A model generated the notes under the pieces. That model was not told where the DNA came from. It searched no databases and saw only the letters and a program-made list of their open reading frames with translations. The position numbers were made by a program, and so were the translations under genes. A stretch of DNA of 64,000 nt from Nocardia australiensis (GTDB lineage: Bacteria; Actinomycetota; Actinomycetes; Mycobacteriales; Mycobacteriaceae): positions 620,001 through 684,000 of the forward strand of contig NZ_JAJFZM010000002.1 in the NCBI RefSeq assembly GCF_020733705.1. The letters are read 5' to 3'. The first letter of the stretch is position 1; each line of letters opens with the position of its first letter. Positions 50,671 through 59,702 of this stretch are shown here, in pieces.

Positions 50671-50713
50671 GGCACGTGGGGTCCAGATCTGAGAAATCTG
50701 GCGTTTAGCGAGT
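50671..50713 (+). repeat. Left terminal inverted repeat
   Basis: 16 identical outer bases with the right end, an 8-base divergent stretch, then 18 of 19 positions matching apart from one inserted T. A partial look-alike (GAAATCTGGCGCTAAGGAGT, 50831-50850) lies further in. Confidence 0.85.
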
Positions 50714-50850
50714 CGTGTTCTGACTGAGGGTGATTCGTGGCCGCCGAGCGAGATCCGGAGGGATATACCCGCGACAGCAACCGCGTCCGGCGCATCGGAT
50801 GCGATTCAGCGGCGGGCCTGTCCAACTCTGCGAAATCTGGCGCTAAGGAG

Positions 50851-50950
50851 TTACCGCAGATAGCAGCTGACTATGTGCGGTAGTGTCTGGGTCGAGCTGG
50901 CCCGACGAACCGTTCGAGGCCAGTCGACTCCGGAAACTATGTGCGGTAGC
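50851..50950. promoter_or_regulatory. Candidate recombination site of the TnpI-like recombinase
   Basis: It contains a 14-bp direct repeat ACTATGTGCGGTAG (50870-50883 and 50936-50949) and an inverted pair TACCGCA (50852-50858) / TGCGGTA (50876-50882). It lies directly before the recombinase gene, like the internal resolution site of Tn4430, which combines core inverted and accessory direct repeats. Confidence 0.55.
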
Positions 50951-50967
50951 GCGGGTGGAGGTCGGTG

Positions 50968-51906
50968 ATGGGTCGGGTTCGGATGCTGCCGACGCCGGCG
51001 AGCAGTGTCCGCCTCGCCGACGCGGTGAAGGTGTACCTTGCGACAATCCCGGCCCATAACACCCGCGCGACCTATGCGGCCGCGCTGGATCGGCTGGTGC
51101 GTGATTTCGGGGCCGACACGAACGTGGCGCTGCTGGATCGGGAGCCGGATCGGGTGAGTGGGTGGTTCACCTTCGTGTGGGGCGCCAAAGCAGCCAAGAC
51201 GTTCAATATCCGGTTGACCGCGCTCGGGTCGGCGTGCGCCTACTGGCGTGAGCAGGGCTGGTTGGCCGGTGATCCGCTGGTTCGCCTGCGGGCCAAACCG
51301 GCACCGCCGGACACCAGCAGGGCGCTGCGCAAGCAGCGGATCGCCGAGGTCCTGGGATCGGATGCGCCGCTGCGGGAACGGGTGTTGTGGCATCTGCTCT
51401 ACGAATCCTCGGCACGCGCGGAGGAGGTGTTGACGCTCGACGTGCCGGAGCTGGACACCACGAATCGGTGCGCGGTGGTGACCCGCAAGGGCGGGGCACG
51501 CGATCTCATCGCCTGGCAGACCGGCACCGCCCGGTTGCTGCCCCGATTGTTGGCCGGTCGCACATCCGGGCCGGTGTTCCTCACCGACCGCAAGGCCCGC
51601 CCGTCGGTGGCCACCAACGATGTCGACCCCTCGACGCTGCGGGGCCGGTTGTCGTACCGGCGCGCGGCGGAGCTGTTCGAGATGTACACCGCCGACTACG
51701 ACGACGGCCCTTACGTCCTGCACCAGCTGCGACATTCCCGGTTGACCCACGCCGCCGAGGACGGTGCGTCCACACCGGTGTTGATGAAGTTGTCCGGCCA
51801 TACCTCGGTCCGCAGCCTCGCCAAATACGCTCGGGTGTCCGACGAGGGGCTGCGCCGGTACCAGGCCGACAGCGACCCGGCCGCACGTCGGCGACCGGGC
51901 CGCTGA
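50968..51906 (+). CDS. Tyrosine recombinase (TnpI-like cointegrate resolvase)
   Basis: About 312 residues. The N-terminal SAM-like DNA-binding domain (YLATIPAHNTRATYAAALDR) is followed by a catalytic domain with the complete set: Arg in ESSARAEEVL, Lys in VTRKGGARD, HQLRHSRLTH, SGHTSVRSL and the nucleophile Tyr in AKYARVS. ATG 50968 follows GGAGG by 6 bases. As the only recombinase inside a Tn3-type element with no serine resolvase, its likely job is resolving cointegrates. Confidence 0.88.
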   Translation: MGRVRMLPTPASSVRLADAVKVYLATIPAHNTRATYAAALDRLVRDFGADTNVALLDREPDRVSGWFTFVWGAKAAKTFNIRLTALGSACAYWREQGWLAGDPLVRLRAKPAPPDTSRALRKQRIAEVLGSDAPLRERVLWHLLYESSARAEEVLTLDVPELDTTNRCAVVTRKGGARDLIAWQTGTARLLPRLLAGRTSGPVFLTDRKARPSVATNDVDPSTLRGRLSYRRAAELFEMYTADYDDGPYVLHQLRHSRLTHAAEDGASTPVLMKLSGHTSVRSLAKYARVSDEGLRRYQADSDPAARRRPGR

Positions 51907-52003
51907 GCTCTAGGCCACGGCCGTAAGGCGTTCGGCCCGTTGATCTTCCGTAGGCACGTGTCAGCCGCTTCGAACCGCGCGGGCTGCGACAGCACAGAGC
52001 GCG

Positions 52004-53377
52004 CTAGCAGTACGAACGGCTCACGAAACCATCGGGGCGGACCAGGACCGTCCCGTACGGCCAGCCATCCACGAGGTGCACCGGAATGTCGGCCTCCACA
52101 CCGGGATCGGCCGTGAGTACGCACCACTGCGATCCGACGAGATCTAGCGTGGACACTCCGTCGGCCACCCACATGTGCGGCAGACGGGATCCCGGCGACC
52201 CGTCGAGGTCGAGGGCGACGTCCTCGGTGGAGGGGAGCTCGGCGCCACCGTACCGGTAGCCCATGTGTACCACTGGCGCGTTGATCGCCCCTGCTGCCTT
52301 GCGCGCCTGTGCCATGTCCTTCCCCCAGTGGAGGGACGGATCGTTGAACCGTAGGCGCGCTTGCTCCATCGTCATGAGGGCCACCGGATGGCGTTCGGTG
52401 TGATAAGTCTGCAGCAGTTCGGGTCCGGCCTCACCGCGCAGTACGTGCGCGAGCTTCCACGCCAGATTGTGCGCGTCGGCGATGCCGGTGTTCAACCCGA
52501 ACGCGCCCAGTGGGGGGATGGCGTGCGCCGCGTCGCCCACCAGGAAGACCCGCCCGCCGCAGAGCCGATCGGCCACCTGGCCGCGTCCCCGAAACTTCAG
52601 CACACTGCGGATGTCCACCTCGATCGACGGGTCGCCGAGCGCGGTGCGGATCAGGTCGGGAGTCGGCTCTGTATCGAGGCGGGTGAGGAACACCCACTCG
52701 CGTTCGCCGTCGACGGTCACCAGCAGGCCGGTCGCGTCCGGATGCTCGATATTGCACATTGCGAACGGTTGGCGCGGACGCAGATCAGCCCCGAACAGAA
52801 CACTCGTGGTCTCCTGACCGATCACACCGGGACCGGTGAGGCCGACGCCGAGGATCTGCCGAACCCGACTGCGCACACCATCGGCCGCCACCAGATAGCG
52901 TGCCCGCACGACACGCCGGTCGGACAGGGTCGCCGTGACGCCGCCGGAGTCCTGCTCGAACGAGTCGAGCGCCACGCCGAACTCCACGTCACCGGCCTTG
53001 GTGATCAACATACGGTCGAGCAGGTTCTGTCCGCAGGTGCCGCGGATCCGGGCCGGTGTGTAGGTGAGCTCGGCCGCGGTTTTCGCCTTCCACTCCGCGC
53101 CTTCGGTGAAGTCGGCCTCGGCGAGCGTGCGCCCTCTGATCTTCCCCGCCTGCAGGTCGACCGCGGCCTCGTTGACCGCTTGATCCAGGCCGACCTCGCG
53201 CAGGATCTCCACCGATCGCGACCCGATGCCGGTGGCCCTGGGGTGGGGCGAGAGCTCCGGCTTCTCCTCCACGACGAAGGGCTCGACGCCGTGGTGGCGC
53301 AACAGCACCGCGAGCATCAGCCCGACGGATCCGCCGCCGGCGATCAAAACTTCAGTGGATACAGTGTGCCCGTTCAT
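52004..53377 (-). CDS. FAD-dependent aromatic monooxygenase
   Basis: 457 residues of the UbiH/PheA-like flavin hydroxylase family. The motifs are VLIAGGGSVGLMLAVLLRHHG (FAD), YLVAADGVRSRVR (DG motif) and GRVFLVGDAAHAIPPLGAFG (GD motif). It hydroxylates an aromatic substrate with NAD(P)H; family members include drug-inactivating enzymes, but the substrate cannot be read here. The ATG (53377) lies in the centre of a 40-bp palindrome and has no ribosome site, so a leaderless message is likely. Cargo of the transposon. Confidence 0.88.
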   Translation of the reverse strand: MNGHTVSTEVLIAGGGSVGLMLAVLLRHHGVEPFVVEEKPELSPHPRATGIGSRSVEILREVGLDQAVNEAAVDLQAGKIRGRTLAEADFTEGAEWKAKTAAELTYTPARIRGTCGQNLLDRMLITKAGDVEFGVALDSFEQDSGGVTATLSDRRVVRARYLVAADGVRSRVRQILGVGLTGPGVIGQETTSVLFGADLRPRQPFAMCNIEHPDATGLLVTVDGEREWVFLTRLDTEPTPDLIRTALGDPSIEVDIRSVLKFRGRGQVADRLCGGRVFLVGDAAHAIPPLGAFGLNTGIADAHNLAWKLAHVLRGEAGPELLQTYHTERHPVALMTMEQARLRFNDPSLHWGKDMAQARKAAGAINAPVVHMGYRYGGAELPSTEDVALDLDGSPGSRLPHMWVADGVSTLDLVGSQWCVLTADPGVEADIPVHLVDGWPYGTVLVRPDGFVSRSYC

Positions 53378-53394
53378 GGGCACACTGTATCCAC
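53355..53394. promoter_or_regulatory. 40-bp perfect palindrome over the monooxygenase start codon
   Basis: 17-bp arms (GTGGATACAGTGTGCCC and its complement) around a 6-base centre that, on the minus strand, reads ATGAAC and includes the monooxygenase start codon. The TetR gene starts 19 bases away on the other side. It is probably the TetR operator for both genes. Confidence 0.8.
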
Positions 53395-53412
53395 TTCTGT
53401 AGACTCCTGTCC

Positions 53413-54099
53413 ATGTCACTTATCTGGGAGCGTGAGCCGTACCGGTCGAAAAGGCAGGCCCTGAGCGTGGAGCGCATCGTGGACGCCTCCGTCGCCATCG
53501 CCGACGCCGAGGGGCTCGACGCGGTGTCGATGCGCCGCGTCGCCGCCGAGCTGTCGACCGGCACGACCTCGCTCTACCGCTACGTGGACAGCCGCGACGA
53601 CTTGCTCGATCTCATGGCCGATGCGGTACAGGACGACCACGTGCCGCTGACGGGAGACTGGCGCGCCGACCTCGAGGCTTACGCCCACCATGAGCGCGAG
53701 CTGTGGCTGCGGCACACCTGGCTCGCCCCGCTGCTGGCCACCCGGCCATCACTCGGCCCCAACTGGCTGCGCGGCCTGGAACACGCCCTCACCGCAGCCG
53801 CCCCGCTGACCTCCGACATCGCCGACGCGGCCTCGGCCGTCGGGCTGATCAGGGACTACGTGCGCGGCGCGGTCATACGCGAGCTCGCCGAGAAACAGAC
53901 CCAGCGGCGCACCGGTCAGACCGAGGACCAGTGGCGCGCCGCCGTCGCCCCCTACATGCGCAAGGTCATCGAGAGCGGCGCGTATCCCCTGGTTTCGCGC
54001 ATGACCAAATCCGCCGACCTGAGCCCGGCCGAACAGTTCTCGTACGGGTTGCACCACATCCTCACCGGGATCACGGACTCTCAGCAGACGGCACAGTGA
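53413..54099 (+). CDS. TetR family regulator (TetR_C-type)
   Basis: 228 residues. The helix-turn-helix reads VERIVDASVAIADAEG, then AVSMRRVAAELSTGTTSLYRYV. The C-terminal domain has WLRHTWLAPLLATRP and resembles the drug-binding class with TetR_C_1. Divergent from the monooxygenase across the 40-bp palindrome, it most likely represses the monooxygenase and itself. Both are transposon cargo. Confidence 0.88.
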   Translation: MSLIWEREPYRSKRQALSVERIVDASVAIADAEGLDAVSMRRVAAELSTGTTSLYRYVDSRDDLLDLMADAVQDDHVPLTGDWRADLEAYAHHERELWLRHTWLAPLLATRPSLGPNWLRGLEHALTAAAPLTSDIADAASAVGLIRDYVRGAVIRELAEKQTQRRTGQTEDQWRAAVAPYMRKVIESGAYPLVSRMTKSADLSPAEQFSYGLHHILTGITDSQQTAQ

Positions 54100-54226
54100 T
54101 CACGAATGCGCCGAGGCCGACCCCGCCCGAACAGGGAACCGTCTACGCGACACACTGCAATCGGCTGTTACAGCTCGCTTTGCTTGGCCATCCATACTGC
54201 TGAGCGGGCCGACCTGGGCGCCCGAT

Positions 54227-54617
54227 TCACTCGTCATCGTCGGGAGCATCCGGATCCCGCAACGGCCGGTGACCTCCGCCCAGATCTGGCAGGTGGAAGC
54301 TGTAGTGACCGTCGAGACGGATATGGCGGCGGATGAATGGCGACAGCCGCGCGGCATCCTCGTCACGCACCGGGTAGCCCTGTACGCGCAGCTCGTCCAG
54401 CGCCCGGTCCAGGTACACCGAATTCCATAGCACGGTGATATTCAAAACGAGCCCGAGCGCGGAGAGTTGGTCTTCCATGCCGTCGAGGTAGGCGCGGGTG
54501 AGTTCGCCCTTGCGGCCATGGAAGACGGTGCGGCCCAGGTCGTGGCGTCCTTCCTGCAGGTTGGCCTGAGCCTTGGATTCCCGCCGGTAGGGTTCGTCGT
54601 CGGCCAGGCGCAGGATG
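54227..54617 (-). pseudogene. tnpA: tnpA 3' exon (Tn3 transposase C-terminus)
   Basis: Open frame on the minus strand from the intron boundary: ILRLADDEPYRRESKAQANL, QEGRHDLGRTVFHGRKGEL, then GMEDQLSALGLVLN and VRDEDAARLSPF. This is the DDE-end of a Tn3 transposase; the acidic residues of the catalytic core are shared with the part at 56808-58552. It has no start of its own and depends on intron splicing. Confidence 0.85.
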
Positions 54618-56807
54618 GTTGGGTCGGACCGGGGCGCGGAGCTGGCCTTGCAGCCAGCCCGTTTCCCCGGTCCGCCCGCCGCACCCGCCGTGCGCGTCTC
54701 CGCGCAACGGGCGCTCCACGCGCCTTACCCGCTGGTCAGGCACCGATAGTGGTGACTGCCGGTTTCGGGGTCCACGGGGTCGGGATGGTGTTGCCGCGAT
54801 AGCGGTAACGGGTCACCTTGACGCTGGATGCGCCGGTGAATACGACCCCGTTGTGGGCGATGATCCAGGTGCCCGGTCGGCAGAACCGGCGGCGCAACGC
54901 GCTCCATCTGAGCCGGGAGTGCTTATGGTGCAACCACTTTGCGATGCGATGCCACGCAAGGTGGTCGATCGCGTGGAACACCTGCTTGGACACCCCGTGC
55001 CTGAAATAGTTCGCCCAGCCCCGCAACATCCTGTTCAAACCGGTCAGCAGTTCGTCCAGGCCCTGATGCAGGGTCGACCTGTTCACTTTCTCCCGAACCT
55101 TGCCCTTGATCGACGAAATCGCCTTCTTGGACGGCCGGGTATAGATGAAATGCTTCTGCGTCCCTCGTTTCCGCTGCCTGCAGATGTTGTGGCCGAGGAA
55201 GTCGAAGCCCTCGTCGACATGGACGACACGGGTCTTCTCCTGTGCCAGACGTAACCCCAGCGGGGCCAGAACATCTGCCACTTCCTCACGCAGCGCCTCG
55301 GCATGGCTTCGGTCGCCCGACACCATCAGGACGAAGTCATCCGCGAAACGGATAATCCGCCAGTTGCCCAAGCCCTTTCGTTTGCGTGTGGCCCGCCGCT
55401 TGTCGGTGCTCATCGTCTCTCGCCACTGCTGGTCGAAGTGCTCGTCCAGCGCGGAAAGGGCGATGTTCGCCAGCAGCGGGGAAAGAATCCCGCCCTGGGG
55501 CACACCAGTCCACGTGTCCTCCGTTTCCCCGAAAGTCGTCATGATCCCGGATTTCAGGAACGCCTTCACCAACGCGCGCACCCGCTTGTCCTTGACCCGC
55601 CCCCGCAGGCGGTCCATCAGGGCAGTGTGATCGATTTCGTCGAAACACGCCTTGATGTCCGCCTCCAACACCCACTGATAATTCCGCGGGCGGGATGCGA
55701 GGAAATGGATCTCGGAGACAGCATCGTGCGCACGCCGGTTGGGACGGAACCCATACGAGCACGGCAGAAAATCCGCCTCGAAAATCGGCTCGAGCACCGC
55801 TTTCAGACTGGCCTGCACGACCCGGTCAGCGACAGTTGGAATCCCCAGCTTGCGCAGCTTGCCGCCCGCCTTGGGAATCATCACCTGCCGCACCGCGACC
55901 GGCGAGAACTCGCCGGACTTCAGTGAGTCCCGAATGCCGTCCAGGAACGCGTGCACCCCGATCCAGGTCTCGATATGGGCCACAGTGACCCTGTCGATCC
56001 CCGCTGTCCTTGCTCCCGCGTTGCCGGCCACGCGTTCCCACGCGTGTACCAGAAACGCCGGGTCATGGACGAGGTTGAACAGATCGCCGAAACGGGGGGA
56101 GGAGTCTTCCCCCGCCCAGCGATGCAACTTGATCTGCATTCTCCGTACCGCGAAATACGCCGAATCGGAATCCGGCCACACCACAGCACTGGTGTTCACC
56201 AGCGCATCTTCGGACATTGCACCCTTCTCCTTGACTGGCCCGCTGCCGTCCTTCCCCATGCGCCGGGCTTTCCCCGGCTCGGAGTACTACGACGGCTCCG
56301 CCCCGTCCACGCCTTCGGCAGGCGTCGCACCTATCCCCATCCCAGCCCTCTGGCCGAGGGCGGGACGAGGAACGCACGCGGACGGTTCCCACGTTCACTG
56401 TTGATCGGTCGACGAGTTAGGCACCCGGCTCTGCCCCTGCGGTTTCGCCACGGCTACGCCGTAGTCCTTCACCGTGGCCTCCCAGCCCAGGCGAGCAATA
56501 CCCGACCAGGAGTTCCCCACCCAAAAGGGCAGGTGCGCACCGCATCCCAGCCCATATCCACCGGGTTGGAGCTGGTACAAAATGAAGAGGCTTAAAGCCA
56601 CCGGTTCCTCGCGTATACCTTCCCGTCTCGTTCACCAGGCCCGGCCCATCCGGTAGTCCTGAGCCGACCTGACTTCGTCGAGGCTGCTCCCACCCTCACC
56701 GGCGACCCCCGGATCAGGCTGCCTCCAACTTTCACCCCGCCGCTACGACGGCCGGGTCACGGTGGTCTCTCACCTCCGTCCGATCAAACCAGCGCCTCGT
56801 GGCGCAC
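54618..56807 (-). mobile_element. Group II intron inside tnpA
   Basis: 2190 bp. On the minus strand the 5' end is GTGCGCC directly after exon CAGCA. The 3' end is CGACCCAAC before exon CATCCTG. Domain V is at 54681-54717: AGC at the base, a GAGA tetraloop between GCGCG and CGCGC, and an AC bulge. A maturase gene fills the middle. Excision would join FKTQ to HILRL in frame, the normal Tn3 sequence, which fixes both boundaries well. Confidence 0.88.
54736..56217 (-). CDS. ltrA: Group II intron reverse transcriptase/maturase
   Basis: 493 residues. The reverse transcriptase blocks include AGIDRVTV, KLRKLGIPTVADRVVQASLK, LPCSYGFRPNRRAHDAV, DIKACFDEIDH, GVPQGGILSPLLANI and the catalytic RFADDFVLM. 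The maturase X domain follows (LNRMLRGWANYFRHGVSKQVF). No HNH endonuclease motif is seen after it, so retrohoming would use other primers. ATG at 56217 with AAGGAGAAGGG upstream. It should help splice and mobilise the host intron. Confidence 0.93.
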   Translation of the reverse strand: MSEDALVNTSAVVWPDSDSAYFAVRRMQIKLHRWAGEDSSPRFGDLFNLVHDPAFLVHAWERVAGNAGARTAGIDRVTVAHIETWIGVHAFLDGIRDSLKSGEFSPVAVRQVMIPKAGGKLRKLGIPTVADRVVQASLKAVLEPIFEADFLPCSYGFRPNRRAHDAVSEIHFLASRPRNYQWVLEADIKACFDEIDHTALMDRLRGRVKDKRVRALVKAFLKSGIMTTFGETEDTWTGVPQGGILSPLLANIALSALDEHFDQQWRETMSTDKRRATRKRKGLGNWRIIRFADDFVLMVSGDRSHAEALREEVADVLAPLGLRLAQEKTRVVHVDEGFDFLGHNICRQRKRGTQKHFIYTRPSKKAISSIKGKVREKVNRSTLHQGLDELLTGLNRMLRGWANYFRHGVSKQVFHAIDHLAWHRIAKWLHHKHSRLRWSALRRRFCRPGTWIIAHNGVVFTGASSVKVTRYRYRGNTIPTPWTPKPAVTTIGA

Positions 56808-58552
56808 TGCTGGGTCTTGAAGATCCGGCCGTAGTAGGCGATGGCCTGGCCGAGGTGGGTGGGGTTACCGTCGCGGGAGATCATGCGCGTGACCTTGCTA
56901 CCCTCGGGTTGACGCAGGATCACGTCGATGGCGTTGAGCGAGTCGCGCGGGGTACCCGACACGACCATCGCGTTGAGCCCAGCGGCCTGGTCGTTGAGCA
57001 TGTTCAGCCAGGTACTGCCTCGTTTCGGTCCGAAGTATTTTCGGTTCGGTCGGGCGTGGATGGACCGGACAGGTACCACGAACCGCATCCCGTCCACGCT
57101 GGCGACGCAGCCGCTGCCCCACAGCTGGGCCAATGGCACCTCGGATTGGGCGTTGACCAGCACCGTGTTCGCCGCGGCCATCGTCTCCGCCCGTAGGTAG
57201 TGCTGGTCGACGTGGCGCAGCCGATCACGGGTCAACGCATCCGCACCGGGCGAGGTCACCGGAACGAGCCCGACATTCATGGCCTGGGCGCACAGGACAG
57301 CGGCCACGGACACACCCAAGTCCGCGACGCGGGCCTTGGTGCCGGCGACATGGGTGAATGCCTCCCCGAAATCCGGATGCCAGCTCATCACCTCCAGGAC
57401 CATCTCCGGCAGATCCACGCGCGGGATCATCGCCGCGGTCCGGCGGCGCAGATCGACCAGGCTCGGCGGGTCCGGCACCGCGTTCAACGCCGCCACGTGC
57501 AGTTTCCCGTCCTCGTCCACCGTCGTCGGAGTGTCTTCACCCAACCGGGCGGCCAGCTCCCGGTAGGTGGCGTCGAGGGTTTCGCCCAGCTCACCCAGTA
57601 TCGCGCGCGGGTTGTCCGGCAGGCCGAGCGCGTTCATGCCCCGGTCGCGGGCGGATTCCCACGCCATACCCGACAGCAGATGCGAGCGCGGGTCACGCCA
57701 TTTCGAGGAGTGCTCGGCGAAGATGTTGCGGTGCTTGAGATGCCGGTGGAACTGTTCGAGCACACACAGGGTGTAGGCGCCTCGGTCGACGGTCTCGACC
57801 GGCCGTGCCAGCGGGTAGACCAGGCGCTGCCAGCCGCCGCTGACCAGGTCGTGATCGACACGGCGGGCATCGAGCCAGCGGGCCGGTAACCCGCCACGAG
57901 CAGTGCGTTGCGGGGAGATCAGATCCGCCAGCACGGCAACGGCTTTCAGCACCGGCGCGGCGTCGGCGGTGGCGCCGAAGTCGATGTTGCGCATCATCGC
58001 GGGCAGGAACGCCCGCACCGTGGCATACCGGTTGGCCAGCTCCTCGAGCCGCTGCGAGTCGCACTCCGGATCCGCCTGCGGCACAAGTTCATCGATCGAT
58101 GCGAGCGCGGCCCGCAGTTCGGCCTTGGACACGGTGTTCTCGATCAGATCCCACACCAGCTCCAGCGACAACCCTGGTTCGGCTTCGCTCATCTCCAGCA
58201 GCACCCGCACCGCCTGGGCCAGCTTGCCGGCGTTGCGGCTCACCCGCGGATAGCGTTTCAGTTTCTCGTCCTTGGACTGGCGTTCGGCCTTGGCCATCAA
58301 GTCGGTGACCATCAGCAGGTCGAACAACTCCAGCACGTCGTCAATGGCCTTGGCGCGCAAGGTGAATACCGTCGCGCACAGCAACGCCAGCAGCCGCTCC
58401 CGCTGGGGTTTCATCCGCCGCAGGTGCGCGGTCTTGCCGGTCACACCATGCGCGGCCAAGGCGATCAACCGGCGCGCCGGCACCGCCGCGATATCCACCG
58501 ACGCCGGGATCACCGCGTTCACATCCCGCACCCGCGCCAGCGCGTTCTTCAT
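56808..58552 (-). pseudogene. tnpA: tnpA central exon (Tn3 transposase)
   Basis: It reads from just after the amber codon to the intron boundary. It contains LPARWLDARRVDH, SVDGMRFVVPVRSIHARPNR and RDGNPTHLGQAIAYYGRIFK, the catalytic-domain segments of Tn3 TnpA. An ATG at 58552 would give an independent frame that runs 25 codons into the intron, but the homology is continuous with the frame upstream of the stop at 58559. Confidence 0.88.
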
Positions 58553-58558
58553 GCCCGT

Positions 58559-59251
58559 CTAGGTCGGGGCGAATGCCCCCTTGCGTAGTCGCTCCAGCTC
58601 GACATACCTGCGGCGGTTCTCCTCCCGGGTGTCCAGCAGCCCCAGTAGCTGCCCGGCCTCCCCGCCGGACAGCTGACTTGCCAGCTGCGTCCACAATCGC
58701 CGGTCGGCGTCCTGCTTGCCGTCGGTGACCAGCCGCTCCAGCGTCGTGACACCAGGTAGCAGAGCGTTGCGTTCGCGCAACCAGCCCACCGCGCCCGCGA
58801 GCAGGGATTTCGGACCGTCGCCGGTCATCCATGCCTGATCAGCGATCCACGCCAGCAGATCGGCCTCGACCTGCGCGAACGAGATCAGCCCCTCCTTGCG
58901 CTGGATCTCCCACGCATGTTCGAACCGGGTCTTCTCCCGGTCGGTGTAGGACTTCACGCACGACGGATCCGCGATCTTGAGCTGCTCAGCCAGGTAATCG
59001 ACCAACTCACCCGGAACATCGAGCGGATCGGGCAAGAACATACCCAGATACCGCACAGTCACCAGCTGGAGCGCGAAACCGAGCCGATTCGAATCCCGCC
59101 GGCGAGCCGCAATCAGCTCCCGATCCTTGTCATCGAGATGAAAGAACCGCTCCAGCTCGACCCGCGACAGCACACCGAACCGGCCGTACCCGACCCCGCC
59201 CTCATCACCCACAAACCGACATGCAACCACCACACGCCCATCAGCACCCAC
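58559..59251 (-). pseudogene. tnpA: tnpA 5' part, ends at an in-frame amber codon
   Basis: 230 codons of the Tn3 transposase N-terminal domain: RVELERFFHLDDKDRELIAA, RYLGMFLPDPLDVPGELVDY and SYTDREKTRFEHAWEI. The frame stops at TAG (58559-58561), and the same frame continues without shift into the next part. A single base change is enough to explain the stop. Confidence 0.85.
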
Positions 59252-59297
59252 CGATCCAGCGAATCAACCTTCACAGCAACGTGTTTCGATCACCAGC

Positions 59298-59339
59298 ACT
59301 CGCTAACGCCAGTTTCCGTTCGCCTGGACCCCACGTGCC
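59298..59339 (-). repeat. Right terminal inverted repeat
   Basis: On the minus strand it starts GGCACGTGGGGTCCAGGCGA and continues ACGGAAACTGGCGTTAGCG. It pairs with the left end at 50671 and is followed outside by GTGGA. Confidence 0.88.
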
Positions 59340-59702
59340 GTGGATATGGAGCACCACTTCGCGCTGCCGGGGCGACTGTGGTCGATGAGGAAGAGATTGC
59401 ATTCGGTATTGGCGCACGGGCGAAGCCGTCCGGGCATTTCTTTCATGACTTCGGACCAGGCCATCGCCGCACGAACTGCGAGCCTCTCGACTGCAGGTGC
59501 TTGTAGCTCCCATCGGATCCCCCCGGGCGTGACCTCGGGTGTGAGGATCGCCCCGCCGATCAGTGACCCGAGGTCGGCGCCGGGGTCGGCCTGCTCGCGA
59601 ATCACCTCATGCAAGGCGCTGCGCATCCGCTGAAGGTACGCGATATCGGCCTTCGAACCCGTTCCACAGAATTGCTGGGCAAATTCTTTGCCGGCGACGC
59701 GC
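59340..59702 (-). pseudogene. CGNR/ABATE-type regulator, interrupted by the transposon
   Basis: The minus strand encodes SALHEVIREQADPGADLG, VERLAVRAAMAWSEVM and the first zinc-finger half RLRPCANTECNLFLIDHS, ending PGSAKWCSIS at the transposon. The missing end lies at 50611-50670. The N-terminal part of the domain is also lost where a hydrolase fragment begins. Confidence 0.78.

Larger units (their letters stand above)
50671..59339. mobile_element. Tn3-family transposon with TnpI-like recombinase and monooxygenase cargo
   Basis: 8669 bp. Both ends begin GGCACGTGGGGTCCAG and share AA(T/A)CTGGCGTT(T)AGCGAGT further in. The 5-bp sequence GTGGA flanks both sides (50666-50670 and 59340-59344), the expected Tn3 target duplication. 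Contents are a tyrosine recombinase with a repeat-rich upstream site, a flavin monooxygenase with a divergent TetR, and tnpA interrupted by a group II intron and a nonsense codon. The general plan (TnpA plus TnpI) is that of Tn4430-like elements. Confidence 0.9.

Noticed and set aside
52004..53377. Naming the monooxygenase as a rifampicin monooxygenase
   Set aside because: Only general flavin hydroxylase motifs are visible. Nothing specific to the rifampicin enzymes was recognised.
54100..54226. Search for a serine resolvase gene in the transposon
   Set aside because: No resolvase motif was found in the space between the TetR gene and tnpA. The tyrosine recombinase is the only resolvase candidate.
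56732..56807. C-terminal extension of the central tnpA part beyond FKTQ
   Set aside because: These codons lie inside the intron and do not match Tn3 transposases.
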